Assembly: GCF_003143515.1 (NCBI RefSeq)
Contig: NZ_CP029343.1
Location: forward strand, 2,976,001-3,040,000
Origin: Massilia oculi
GTDB lineage: Bacteria; Pseudomonadota; Gammaproteobacteria; Burkholderiales; Burkholderiaceae_D
Length of the DNA stretch: 64,000 nucleotides
Direction: 5' to 3'
In this document: positions 57,730-64,000 of the stretch, one piece after another
Numbering within the stretch: position 1 is the stretch's first letter
Layout: each line of letters starts with the position of its first letter
Notes under the pieces: generated by a model
Databases searched by the model: none
What the model saw: the letters and a program-made list of their open reading frames with translations, nothing else
What the model was told of the DNA's origin: nothing
Program-made: the position numbers and the translations under genes

Positions 57730-58755
57730 CTAGGTGCGGTCGGTGACGTCGATCACCACCTTGCCGAAGTGCGCGCCGGACGCCATGTGGCGATACGCTT
57801 CCCGGGCCTGGCCGAACGGAAACACGCGGTCGATCACCGGCTTGACGCCGCTCACGTCCACGAAGCGCATCACGTCCTCCAGCATGGCGCGGCTGCCGAC
57901 ATAGATGCCCACCAGGCGCTTGGCGCTGGCCAGCAGCGAGGCCGGATTGACTTCGCCGCCGAAGCCGCTGACGCCGCCGATGACGGCGACGGTCCCGCCC
58001 ATCGCGGCGCTCGATACCGATTTGTTCACCGTCCCCTTGCCGCCCACTTCCAGCACCACCTGGGCGCCGACGCCGTGCGTAAGGTGCAGCACCTCGTCGT
58101 GCCACTCGGGAATCGCCTGGTAATTGATCGTGTGGTGGGCGCCCAGCGCGCGCGCCCGCGCCAGCTTGTCGTCGCTGGACGACGTGACGATGGTGCGCAG
58201 GCCCGCCGCGCGCGCCAGTTGCAGGCCGAGGATCGAGACGCCCCCGGTGCCCAGCAGCAGCACGGTATCGCCCGGCTTGACGTGGTTGCTGGAGACGAAG
58301 ATTGCGTTCCAGGCGGTGACCGCGGCGCACGGCATGGTGGATGCTTCGATGAAGGACAGGCCGGCCGGGATAATGGCCAGCGCGTCCTCGTGCAGGATGA
58401 CTTCTTCGGCCAGCATGCCGTCGATGTCGCCGCCCAGGCCGTGACGCACCTTGTCCGGCGTCGGTCCGCCTTCCAGCCAGTGCGGGAAGAAGGAACCGGC
58501 CACGCGGTCGCCCACCTGCACCCGCGTCACGCCGGGACCGACCGCCAGCACCTCGCCGGCGCCGTCCGAGCACGGGATGATGGGATCCTCGACCGAGACC
58601 AGGTAGTTGCCGCCGGCGACCATCAGGTCGCGGTAGTTGAGCGAGACGGCGTGCACGCGGATGCGTACTTCGCCCAGGCCGAGGTCGCGCTCGGGGTAGT
58701 CGATGCACTGGAGGCCGTCGATGTTTGCGCCGTGCAGAATTTGGTAAGCCCGCAT
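57730..58755 (-). CDS. NAD(P)-dependent alcohol dehydrogenase (MDR family)
   Basis: A 341-residue medium-chain dehydrogenase: VSLNYRDLMVAGGNYL, PIIPCSDGAGEVLAVGPGV and VLLLGTGGVSILGLQLARAA (nucleotide-binding GxGGVS). HTINYQAIPEWHDEVLHLTH and VAVIGGVSGFGGEVNPASLL follow. The zinc-coordinating Cys/His set is incomplete, so its oxidoreductase chemistry may be metal-independent. ATG 58755 has AAGGA six bases before it; the open frame to 58770 does not. Confidence 0.92.
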   Translation of the reverse strand: MRAYQILHGANIDGLQCIDYPERDLGLGEVRIRVHAVSLNYRDLMVAGGNYLVSVEDPIIPCSDGAGEVLAVGPGVTRVQVGDRVAGSFFPHWLEGGPTPDKVRHGLGGDIDGMLAEEVILHEDALAIIPAGLSFIEASTMPCAAVTAWNAIFVSSNHVKPGDTVLLLGTGGVSILGLQLARAAGLRTIVTSSSDDKLARARALGAHHTINYQAIPEWHDEVLHLTHGVGAQVVLEVGGKGTVNKSVSSAAMGGTVAVIGGVSGFGGEVNPASLLASAKRLVGIYVGSRAMLEDVMRFVDVSGVKPVIDRVFPFGQAREAYRHMASGAHFGKVVIDVTDRT

Positions 58756-58795
58756 GGGTCTTCCTTTCAAGTAAAAATGAATGTGGCGGCAAGCG

Positions 58796-59263
58796 CTACA
58801 TCGGCTTTGCCACCATCAGCCAGAAAATCACGATGAACGCCGCGAACGCCGGCACCCCCAGGGTCACCCAGATCCTGAAATAACGCCAGTACAGCACCGG
58901 CAATGCAGTATCGGTACGCGCCGCCTCCGCCGCCATGTCGCGCATGCGGATCTGCAGCCACACCACCGGCAGCCAGCAGGCGCCGGCGATCACGTACAGG
59001 ACGATCGACCACATGATCCACTTGCTGTGCAGCGGATAGCCGGCCAGGTGGATCATGTAGAAGCCCGTCAGCGGCTGCAGGATGGCGGTGGTGGCCGTGA
59101 ACAGCCAGTCGGCGACGACGACGTATTTCGCCACCACCGCGATCGCGCGCACGTCGCGGCTGACGTTGGCGAACAGCATGTACCAGGCCGATCCGATTCC
59201 GGTGCCGAACAGCAGCGTCGACGAGACGATGTGCAGCCACTTCAGCACCACGTAATCCATCAT
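58796..59263 (-). CDS. DUF2269-family membrane protein
   Basis: A 155-residue membrane protein with four helices: VVLKWLHIVSSTLLFGTGIG, AILQPLTGFYMIHLAGYP, WIMWSIVLYVIAGACWLPVV and VTLGVPAFAAFIVIFWLMVA. The HIVSSTLLFGTGIGSAWYM region is the DUF2269 signature. Function unknown. It overlaps the end of the SDR/DoxX gene by four bases and follows it in an operon. Confidence 0.92.
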   Translation of the reverse strand: MMDYVVLKWLHIVSSTLLFGTGIGSAWYMLFANVSRDVRAIAVVAKYVVVADWLFTATTAILQPLTGFYMIHLAGYPLHSKWIMWSIVLYVIAGACWLPVVWLQIRMRDMAAEAARTDTALPVLYWRYFRIWVTLGVPAFAAFIVIFWLMVAKPM

Positions 59264-60552
59264 TTTTCCTCGAGTTGGTAGAGTAGCCAGATCGCGGCCA
59301 GCATCGGCAGGTTCTTGGTCAGCGGCCCGTAGGGGTGCAGCAGGAATTCAGGCAGCTTGACCGCGATCACGACCGTATAAAAGCCGATCAGGCCCAGTTG
59401 CGCCAGCCACAGCCAGCGCCGCCGCGCCAGCAACAGGATGCCCAGTCCCAGCAGCAGGTCGAAGGTGGCGGCGCCATACAGCATCCATGGTTGCAGGTCG
59501 GGAGGAATGCCGGTGCGCGCCAGCAGCGCGTAGCTGGCCTCGACCGGGTACAGGCCAAACGACACGATCGCGGTCAGGATCCAGACCGCCGCGATGCTGT
59601 AGCGGAGCATCGGCAGCAGCCAGCCGAGCTTGGCGCGCGCGCGTTCGCCGTCCGGGTCGCCGATGAACTCGTTCGGTGAGCGCGGCAGATGGCCGAGCAG
59701 CATCGCCGTCTGCATCACGTCGGCCGTGTTGTCGCGGTCCAGCATGCGCAGCGCGTCGCGGCTGATCAATGTGCCGGGCAGGATGGCGGCCGTCAGCCGC
59801 GCCACCGGTCCCGGCAGGGTCAACACGCGCTGGCGCCCCATGCCCATGGTTGTTCTCAGCAGGCCGAGATAGTCGGTGAACGGCATCGCCTGCGGCCCCA
59901 CCAGCGGCACCCGCATCGAGGTGCCGGCCCCCGGCATCATCGGCAGGCGGTGTTTGAGCAGGCCGACGATGGCCAGCACCAGGTCGTCCACATGAATCGG
60001 CTGCACCAGCTGCGGCTTGCTGCCGAAGCGCAGGGTGAACGGCATGCTGGCCAGGGTGCGGAAGGTGCGCGCGCTGGCGCCATCGCGGCCGTACACGAGC
60101 GAGGGCTGGACGATGTAGGAGCGCAGCGGCAAGCCGGCCAGGTAGTCGTCGGCATCGCGCTTGGACAGGTGGTAGGGCGATTGGGCATCGCGGTCGGCGC
60201 CCAGCGCCGACAGTTGGATCACCATCTGCACGTCGTGCGATTCGGCGCAGGCGGCGAACAGCGCGCGCGGCGTGTCGCGGTGCAGGCGGGCGAAATTCTG
60301 GCGTCCGCTTTCGCGGAAGATGCCGACCGTGTTGATCACGGCGTCGACGTGCGACAGGCGCGCCGACCAGGCCGATTTATCGGTATTGTTGGCAAAATCG
60401 GCGTGGATATAGCTCAGGCGCGGGTCATCGCTTTTCGGAAGCTTCGCTTCCGGTGCTCTCAGCGCGCACACGACGTGGTGGCCTTCGGTGAGCAACGCCT
60501 GCAGCAGATGTTGCCCGATGAAACCGCTTGCCCCCGTCAGCAAAATCCGCAT
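59260..60552 (-). CDS. NAD(P)-binding epimerase-like domain fused to a DoxX-like membrane domain
   Basis: A 430-residue fusion. The first ~300 residues are an extended-SDR/NmrA-like fold (MRILLTGASGFIGQHLLQAL, VINTVGIFRESGRQNFARLH, YHLSKRDADDYLAGLPLR). The last ~120 residues hold four membrane helices of DoxX-like type (YSIAAVWILTAIVSFGLYPV, GAATFDLLLGLGILLLARR). Such fusions recur in Proteobacteria beside DUF2269 genes, as here, and their substrate is unknown. The pair is one operon by the four-base overlap. Confidence 0.9.
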   Translation of the reverse strand: MRILLTGASGFIGQHLLQALLTEGHHVVCALRAPEAKLPKSDDPRLSYIHADFANNTDKSAWSARLSHVDAVINTVGIFRESGRQNFARLHRDTPRALFAACAESHDVQMVIQLSALGADRDAQSPYHLSKRDADDYLAGLPLRSYIVQPSLVYGRDGASARTFRTLASMPFTLRFGSKPQLVQPIHVDDLVLAIVGLLKHRLPMMPGAGTSMRVPLVGPQAMPFTDYLGLLRTTMGMGRQRVLTLPGPVARLTAAILPGTLISRDALRMLDRDNTADVMQTAMLLGHLPRSPNEFIGDPDGERARAKLGWLLPMLRYSIAAVWILTAIVSFGLYPVEASYALLARTGIPPDLQPWMLYGAATFDLLLGLGILLLARRRWLWLAQLGLIGFYTVVIAVKLPEFLLHPYGPLTKNLPMLAAIWLLYQLEEK

Positions 60553-60588
60553 CCGTTGTTCCCTTCACATCGAGTAAAAGAGGATTGT

Positions 60589-61062
60589 ATGGAAAATACG
60601 GCATTACAGCGCGCACTCATCTCTGGTGCGACCTCGAGCGTGCTCTCCACGGTGGCGATGGCGTTGGTCGGCAAGATCCAGTCCGGCAGTGCTTTCGCAC
60701 CGACCAATGCCGTCAGCCACTATGTTCATGGTAATAAAGCAGGCTACCGCGACCGCTTCTCGCTGCGCTACACGGTGCCGGGCTACCTGATCCACCATGC
60801 CAGCGCGACCTTCTGGTCCTTCGTGTTCGAACGCGCCCTGGGTGGCGTAATGGACGGCAAGAATCCGATGGCCATCGCCGCCTCCTCGGCGGCAACGTCG
60901 GCATTCGCCGCCTTTACCGACTACAAGCTGACGCCCAGGTCGCTGCAGCCGGGATATGAAAAGCGCATGTCGCGCAATGCGCTGGGCGTGGTGTATGTGG
61001 GGTTCGCGATCGGCCTGGCGATCGGTGCGATCCTGACGCGCAAGGATCAGCCGTCGCGCTAG
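60589..61062 (+). CDS. Conserved membrane protein of unknown function
   Basis: A 157-residue protein with about four short membrane segments (LISGATSSVLSTVAMALVG, ATFWSFVFERALGGVM, AIAASSAATSAFAAFTDY, GVVYVGFAIGLAIGAIL). No function can be assigned. ATG 60589 has AAGAGGA six bases before it, and the frame upstream is shadow. It is divergent from the SDR/DoxX gene. Confidence 0.85.
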   Translation: MENTALQRALISGATSSVLSTVAMALVGKIQSGSAFAPTNAVSHYVHGNKAGYRDRFSLRYTVPGYLIHHASATFWSFVFERALGGVMDGKNPMAIAASSAATSAFAAFTDYKLTPRSLQPGYEKRMSRNALGVVYVGFAIGLAIGAILTRKDQPSR

Positions 61063-61095
61063 CGTCGGCGGAGACGCCGACGCCATGCAGGAAGG

Positions 61096-62037
61096 TCAGT
61101 GCGCGGCCGCCTTCTTGCCGCGCATGCGCTGCACCAGCGTCACGACCGCCAGCACCACCGCGCCTACCAGCACGCCGACCAGGGCGTCGACCACGATTGG
61201 CGCCAGCACGGCCAGCACCGGGCCCACCGCCGGGATGTCGGTGAGCGAGGCGGCGATGCTTTGCGAGAAGTGGTGAACGGCTTCGATCGCGTGCGCGATG
61301 ATGCCGCCGCCGACCATGAACATGGCGGCAGTGCCGACCACCGACAGCACCTTCATCAGGCGCGGCGCGGCCGCCAGCAAGCCCTTGCCCAGGCCGCGCG
61401 CGGCGCCGTTCTGGCTCCGGCTCAGGTAAAGACCCGCGTCGTCCATCTTGACGATGGCCGCCACCAGGCCGTAGACGCCGATCGTCATCGCCACCGCGAT
61501 CGTCACCAGCACCGCCACCTGCTGGCCGAGGGCGGCGCCGGCCACCGTGCCCAGCGAGATCACGATGATCTCGGCCGACAGGATGAAGTCGGTGCGCACC
61601 GCTCCCTTGATCTTGTCCTTCTCCATCTGGACGATATCGACCCGCGGATCGGCGATCGCCGCCTTGTGCTGGGCCTTGTGCTGCTCTTCTTCCTGCGCGC
61701 CGTGCAGGTATTTGTGGGCCAGCTTCTCGAAGCCCTCGTAGCACAGGAAGGCCCCGCCGATCATCAGGAGCGGCGTGATCAGCCAGGGCAGGAAGACCGA
61801 GATCGCCAGCGCCGCGGGCACCAGGATCGCCTTGTTGAGCATCGATCCCTTGGCCACCGCCCACACCACCGGCAGTTCGCGGTCGGCCTTCACGCCGGTG
61901 ACCTGCTGCGCATTGAGCGCCAGGTCGTCGCCCAGCACCCCCGCCGTCTTCTTGGCCGCGATCTTGCTCATCGCGGCCACGTCGTCGAGGATGGTGGCGA
62001 TATCGTCCAACAGGGTGAATAGACTGGCTCCGGCCAT
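61096..62037 (-). CDS. DUF808/YedI-type membrane protein
   Basis: A 313-residue inner-membrane protein with about six helices. The opening AGASLFTLLDDIATILDDVA and AAKKTAGVLGDDLALNAQQV are the DUF808 signature; GEGFEKLAHKYLHG-type cytosolic loops and VGGGIIAHAIEAVHHFSQS follow. Function unknown. ATG 62037 follows AAGGAG with eight-base spacing, better than the ATG at 62067. Confidence 0.93.
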   Translation of the reverse strand: MAGASLFTLLDDIATILDDVAAMSKIAAKKTAGVLGDDLALNAQQVTGVKADRELPVVWAVAKGSMLNKAILVPAALAISVFLPWLITPLLMIGGAFLCYEGFEKLAHKYLHGAQEEEQHKAQHKAAIADPRVDIVQMEKDKIKGAVRTDFILSAEIIVISLGTVAGAALGQQVAVLVTIAVAMTIGVYGLVAAIVKMDDAGLYLSRSQNGAARGLGKGLLAAAPRLMKVLSVVGTAAMFMVGGGIIAHAIEAVHHFSQSIAASLTDIPAVGPVLAVLAPIVVDALVGVLVGAVVLAVVTLVQRMRGKKAAAH

Positions 62038-62257
62038 GGGTGATGCTCCTTCATTGTAAGTTGACATGATATTAACCGAGGCGCGGTTCCGCGGCTACAC
62101 GGTTCGCCGCGCCGTTCGGCGTCGCTTTTTGCAGTTCATGCCTGAAAATCTGCATCTCGTCGCTTTTGCCGGGCGACTTCCGGTCTGCGTACGTATAGTG
62201 CAGCGTGAAGGTTGCGGTACTGCAGCCTCGTCCCCCCAAAACGAAGGAGATCATTCC

Positions 62258-62479
62258 ATGAACACCGATTCGCTCCAGTCTGCCGCTCCCGCCGCCGCTC
62301 CGGTCCGCCGCGCCCGCCCGCCGAAGCGCAAGACCCGCATCACGATCTATCTCGACGACGAGGTACTGAAGGAATTCCGCAACCTGTCCGAGCGTTGCGG
62401 CACCGGTTACCAGACCCTGATCAACGCCGCGCTGCGCAACCGTTTGAACGGGCCGGTCATCGAATCTGGCGTCGCATAA
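62258..62479 (+). CDS. Orphan BrnA-like (CopG/Arc-type) DNA-binding protein
   Basis: A 73-residue protein. A basic linker (VRRARPPKRKTRITIYLDDE) leads to VLKEFRNLSERCGTGYQTLI and NAALRNRL, the pattern of BrnA antitoxins, which neutralise BrnT and bind the brnTA promoter. No BrnT gene lies upstream or downstream within 200 bp on either strand. The ATG follows GAAGGAGA. It is 90 bp before the HU gene. Confidence 0.85.
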   Translation: MNTDSLQSAAPAAAPVRRARPPKRKTRITIYLDDEVLKEFRNLSERCGTGYQTLINAALRNRLNGPVIESGVA

Positions 62480-62568
62480 GGCTTCCTTTCAGATTTCCCG
62501 CCGGGAGCGGCATTACACATAGCAATATTTATGCTAATCTTCCCGCTCTTTTAACCCCGGAGGGATTT

Positions 62569-62856
62569 ATGAAAAAAGGCGAACTGATCGCAGAATTCGC
62601 GAAGCGCACCGAGATGTCGGGCGCTGCCGCTGGCGACGCCGTGAACACCATCATCGAGATCATCACCGAGCGCCTGAAAAAGGGCGACACGGTGGGCATC
62701 ACCGGCTTCGGCACCTTCTCGGTGACCAAGCGCGCCGCACGCAAGGGCCGCAACCCTGCCACCGGCGAAGTGATCAAGATCGCGGCATCGAAGAGCCCGC
62801 GTTTCTCGGCTGGCGCGACCCTGAAGGCAGCGGTCAACCCGACCAAGAAGAAGTAA
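62569..62856 (+). CDS. HU-family nucleoid protein
   Basis: A 95-residue HU-like protein: KKGELIAEFAKRTEMSGAAA, then GFGTFSVTKRAARKGRNPAT containing the DNA-intercalating arm RNPxTG, and a C-terminal KSPRFSAGATLKAAVNPTKK. HU homodimers bend and compact DNA. GGAGGG precedes the ATG. The KK-rich end and the KSPRFSAGA stretch are normal for beta-proteobacterial HU/HupB variants. Confidence 0.96.
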   Translation: MKKGELIAEFAKRTEMSGAAAGDAVNTIIEIITERLKKGDTVGITGFGTFSVTKRAARKGRNPATGEVIKIAASKSPRFSAGATLKAAVNPTKKK

Positions 62857-62983
62857 TCAGTACCCGGCCTCGCGTCGCGGCCCGTTGACGGGTCGCGCGC
62901 GCTGGCTGAATGTGCCGTTTTTTGCCTCCCCGGCAGCAAGTCTTCCCCCTCTCCTCCGCAGCACCATTCATTTTTTCACCGCC

Positions 62984-63622
62984 ATGAGCTTCGCTACCTG
63001 GATCGCCTTCGTCATCGCCGGTTCGCTGATCGCCATTTCGCCCGGCTCCGGCGCGGTCCTGTCGATGTCGCATGGCCTGGCCTACGGCCTCAGGAAGGCC
63101 AGCGCGACCGTCCTCGGCCTGCAGCTGGGCCTGATCCTGGTGCTGGTCATCGCCGGCGCCGGCGTCGGTTCGCTGCTGCTGGCATCCTCGGTCGCCTTCA
63201 CGGCGGTCAAGGTGATCGGCGCGCTGTACCTGATCTACCTCGGCGTGACCCAGTGGCGCGCCACCCCGGCGCCCGGCCCGACGGCGTCGACCGCCGGCCT
63301 GGAAGCGCATCCGTCGTTCGGCAGGCGCGTGCTGACCGGTTTTCTCACCAATACCACGAACCCGAAGGGCATCATCTTCATGGTCGCCGTGCTGCCGCAG
63401 TTCATTTCCAAGGATGCGCCGCTGCTCACCCAGCTGGCGATCCTGGGCGTGACCATGGTGGCGATCGATTCGATCGTGATGCACGGCTACGCCGCCCTGG
63501 CCGCCTCGATGCAGCGCTTCATGCGCGATCCGCGCCATATGCGCCTGCAGAACCGCGTGTTCGGCGCGGTGCTGGTGCTGATCGGCTCGATGCTATTCTT
63601 CGTCAAGCGCCAGCCGGCCTGA
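62984..63622 (+). CDS. LysE/RhtB-family exporter
   Basis: A 212-residue membrane protein of six helices. SLIAISPGSGAVLSMSHGLA is the LysE/RhtB hallmark (PGP-like, here SPGSG), and TGFLTNTTNPKGIIFMVAVL, with the NPK motif, is the second. It exports amino acids or homoserine lactone-like solutes. The start is ATG 62984; the open frame before it is not family-like. It is not near a typical regulator. Confidence 0.93.
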   Translation: MSFATWIAFVIAGSLIAISPGSGAVLSMSHGLAYGLRKASATVLGLQLGLILVLVIAGAGVGSLLLASSVAFTAVKVIGALYLIYLGVTQWRATPAPGPTASTAGLEAHPSFGRRVLTGFLTNTTNPKGIIFMVAVLPQFISKDAPLLTQLAILGVTMVAIDSIVMHGYAALAASMQRFMRDPRHMRLQNRVFGAVLVLIGSMLFFVKRQPA

Positions 63623-63743
63623 TCCATCGTATTTCTGCTGGGCCGGCAGATGCAACTTTATGTAACCCGCGTTGTCCACGCGGGAGCTCGAGCGTTGTAA
63701 TGAGATTGAGCCACCCCGTCCGCGTTCCATCCTGGAGCATGTC

Positions 63744-64000
63744 ATGACCCATCGCCTCATCCCTACCGCCGCCGTGTTCGCCCTGGCCGCGATTTCCACC
63801 TGCGCGCCCGCGCAGACCGTGCTGCAGACCGACCCGCCGGGGCAGATTGAGGCGACTGGCAACGGCGTCATGGAGACCGAGCCGCCGGGCCGGGTGGGCC
63901 GCGTGTCCCTCGTCCAGGGCCAGGTCGAGATCGGCGGAGACGTTGGCGCCGAGAGCAGCGCCGCCGTGGTCAACTGGCCGGTCACCACGCGCAACCTCGT
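63744..64000 (+). CDS. FecR-like exported protein, N-terminal fragment
   Basis: The first 85 codons of a gene that runs off the right edge. A signal peptide (HRLIPTAAVFALAAISTCAPAQ-type) is followed by Pro/Gly-rich linker sequence and GRVGRVSLVQGQVEIGGDVG with VVNWPVTTRNLV, the start of a FecR-type beta domain often annotated with DUF6600. GGAG precedes the ATG. Nothing can be said of the rest. Confidence 0.7.
   Translation, partial: MTHRLIPTAAVFALAAISTCAPAQTVLQTDPPGQIEATGNGVMETEPPGRVGRVSLVQGQVEIGGDVGAESSAAVVNWPVTTRNL

Noticed and set aside
62072..62254. 60-codon minus-strand frame upstream of the BrnA-like gene, considered as a BrnT toxin
   Set aside because: It is on the wrong strand, too short, and shows none of the BrnT fold's usual sequence pattern.

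Overview
The window looks like chromosomal DNA of a betaproteobacterium of the order Burkholderiales, most likely an Oxalobacteraceae member close to Massilia/Telluria. The evidence is the very high GC coding DNA, the rsmD-coaD-ferredoxin gene order, a PutA without its own DNA-binding domain paired with a divergent Lrp-type regulator, and the abundance of Lrp and LysR regulators, TonB/porin uptake genes and DUF families common in that group. This assignment is inferred from protein character, not from a search. No tRNA, rRNA, CRISPR array, insertion sequence or intact prophage gene was seen.

Layout. 1-8.8 kb is housekeeping: putA (cut by the left edge), its Lrp-type regulator, a LysR gene, a small membrane protein, an AT-rich gene-free island (3.66-4.26 kb), then fdx, coaD, rsmD, a DUF6279 lipoprotein, glmU, a second Lrp gene and glmS. 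10.9-12.6 kb is an accessory patch: an antitoxin-like gene behind direct repeats, followed by three broken genes (oxidoreductase, SDR, LysR) that read as one deletion scar. 12.6-22.6 kb is a catabolic-looking cluster: a XylR/DmpR-type sigma-54 activator, a LysR gene, an exported SnoaL-like protein behind a consensus sigma-54 promoter, an isochorismatase-like hydrolase, a small monooxygenase, an exported YtcJ-like amidohydrolase, a frameshifted outer-membrane porin, a pirin and an AraC regulator. A 47-bp repeat stands before the activator gene and before the amidohydrolase gene.

22.6-28.1 kb carries a PAS-GGDEF-EAL protein with a small downstream gene, a lipoprotein-type malate:quinone oxidoreductase (mqo) and a chromosomal KfrA-like protein. 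28.2-36.3 kb is a compact type VI secretion island holding only baseplate/spike genes (tssK, PAAR, tssE, tssF, tssG) plus two uncharacterised proteins, one resembling a degenerate beta-ketoacyl synthase. 36.3-41.6 kb has a DUF2750 gene, a hybrid histidine kinase and a Tat lipoprotein PhoX phosphatase behind tandem Pho boxes.

41.6-48.6 kb holds argP/argO-like genes, an exported amidohydrolase, LysR, a medium-chain dehydrogenase, a nitroreductase and an SDR. 48.6-55.9 kb is an uptake locus: DUF6624 remnant, YdcF-like protein, TonB-dependent receptor with a frameshift in a homopolymer, ROK regulator with an evident operator, and an MFS/GPH transporter whose Pho box and -10 predict a leaderless transcript. 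56-64 kb holds small envelope proteins, a glutaminyl cyclase, oxidoreductases, DUF808, an orphan BrnA-like protein, HU, a LysE exporter and the start of a FecR-like protein.

The most interesting parts are the sigma-54 catabolic cluster, the two Pho-box promoters (one apparently leaderless), the ROK operator, the baseplate-only T6SS island with its ketosynthase-like protein, and single-base frameshifts in two outer-membrane protein genes.
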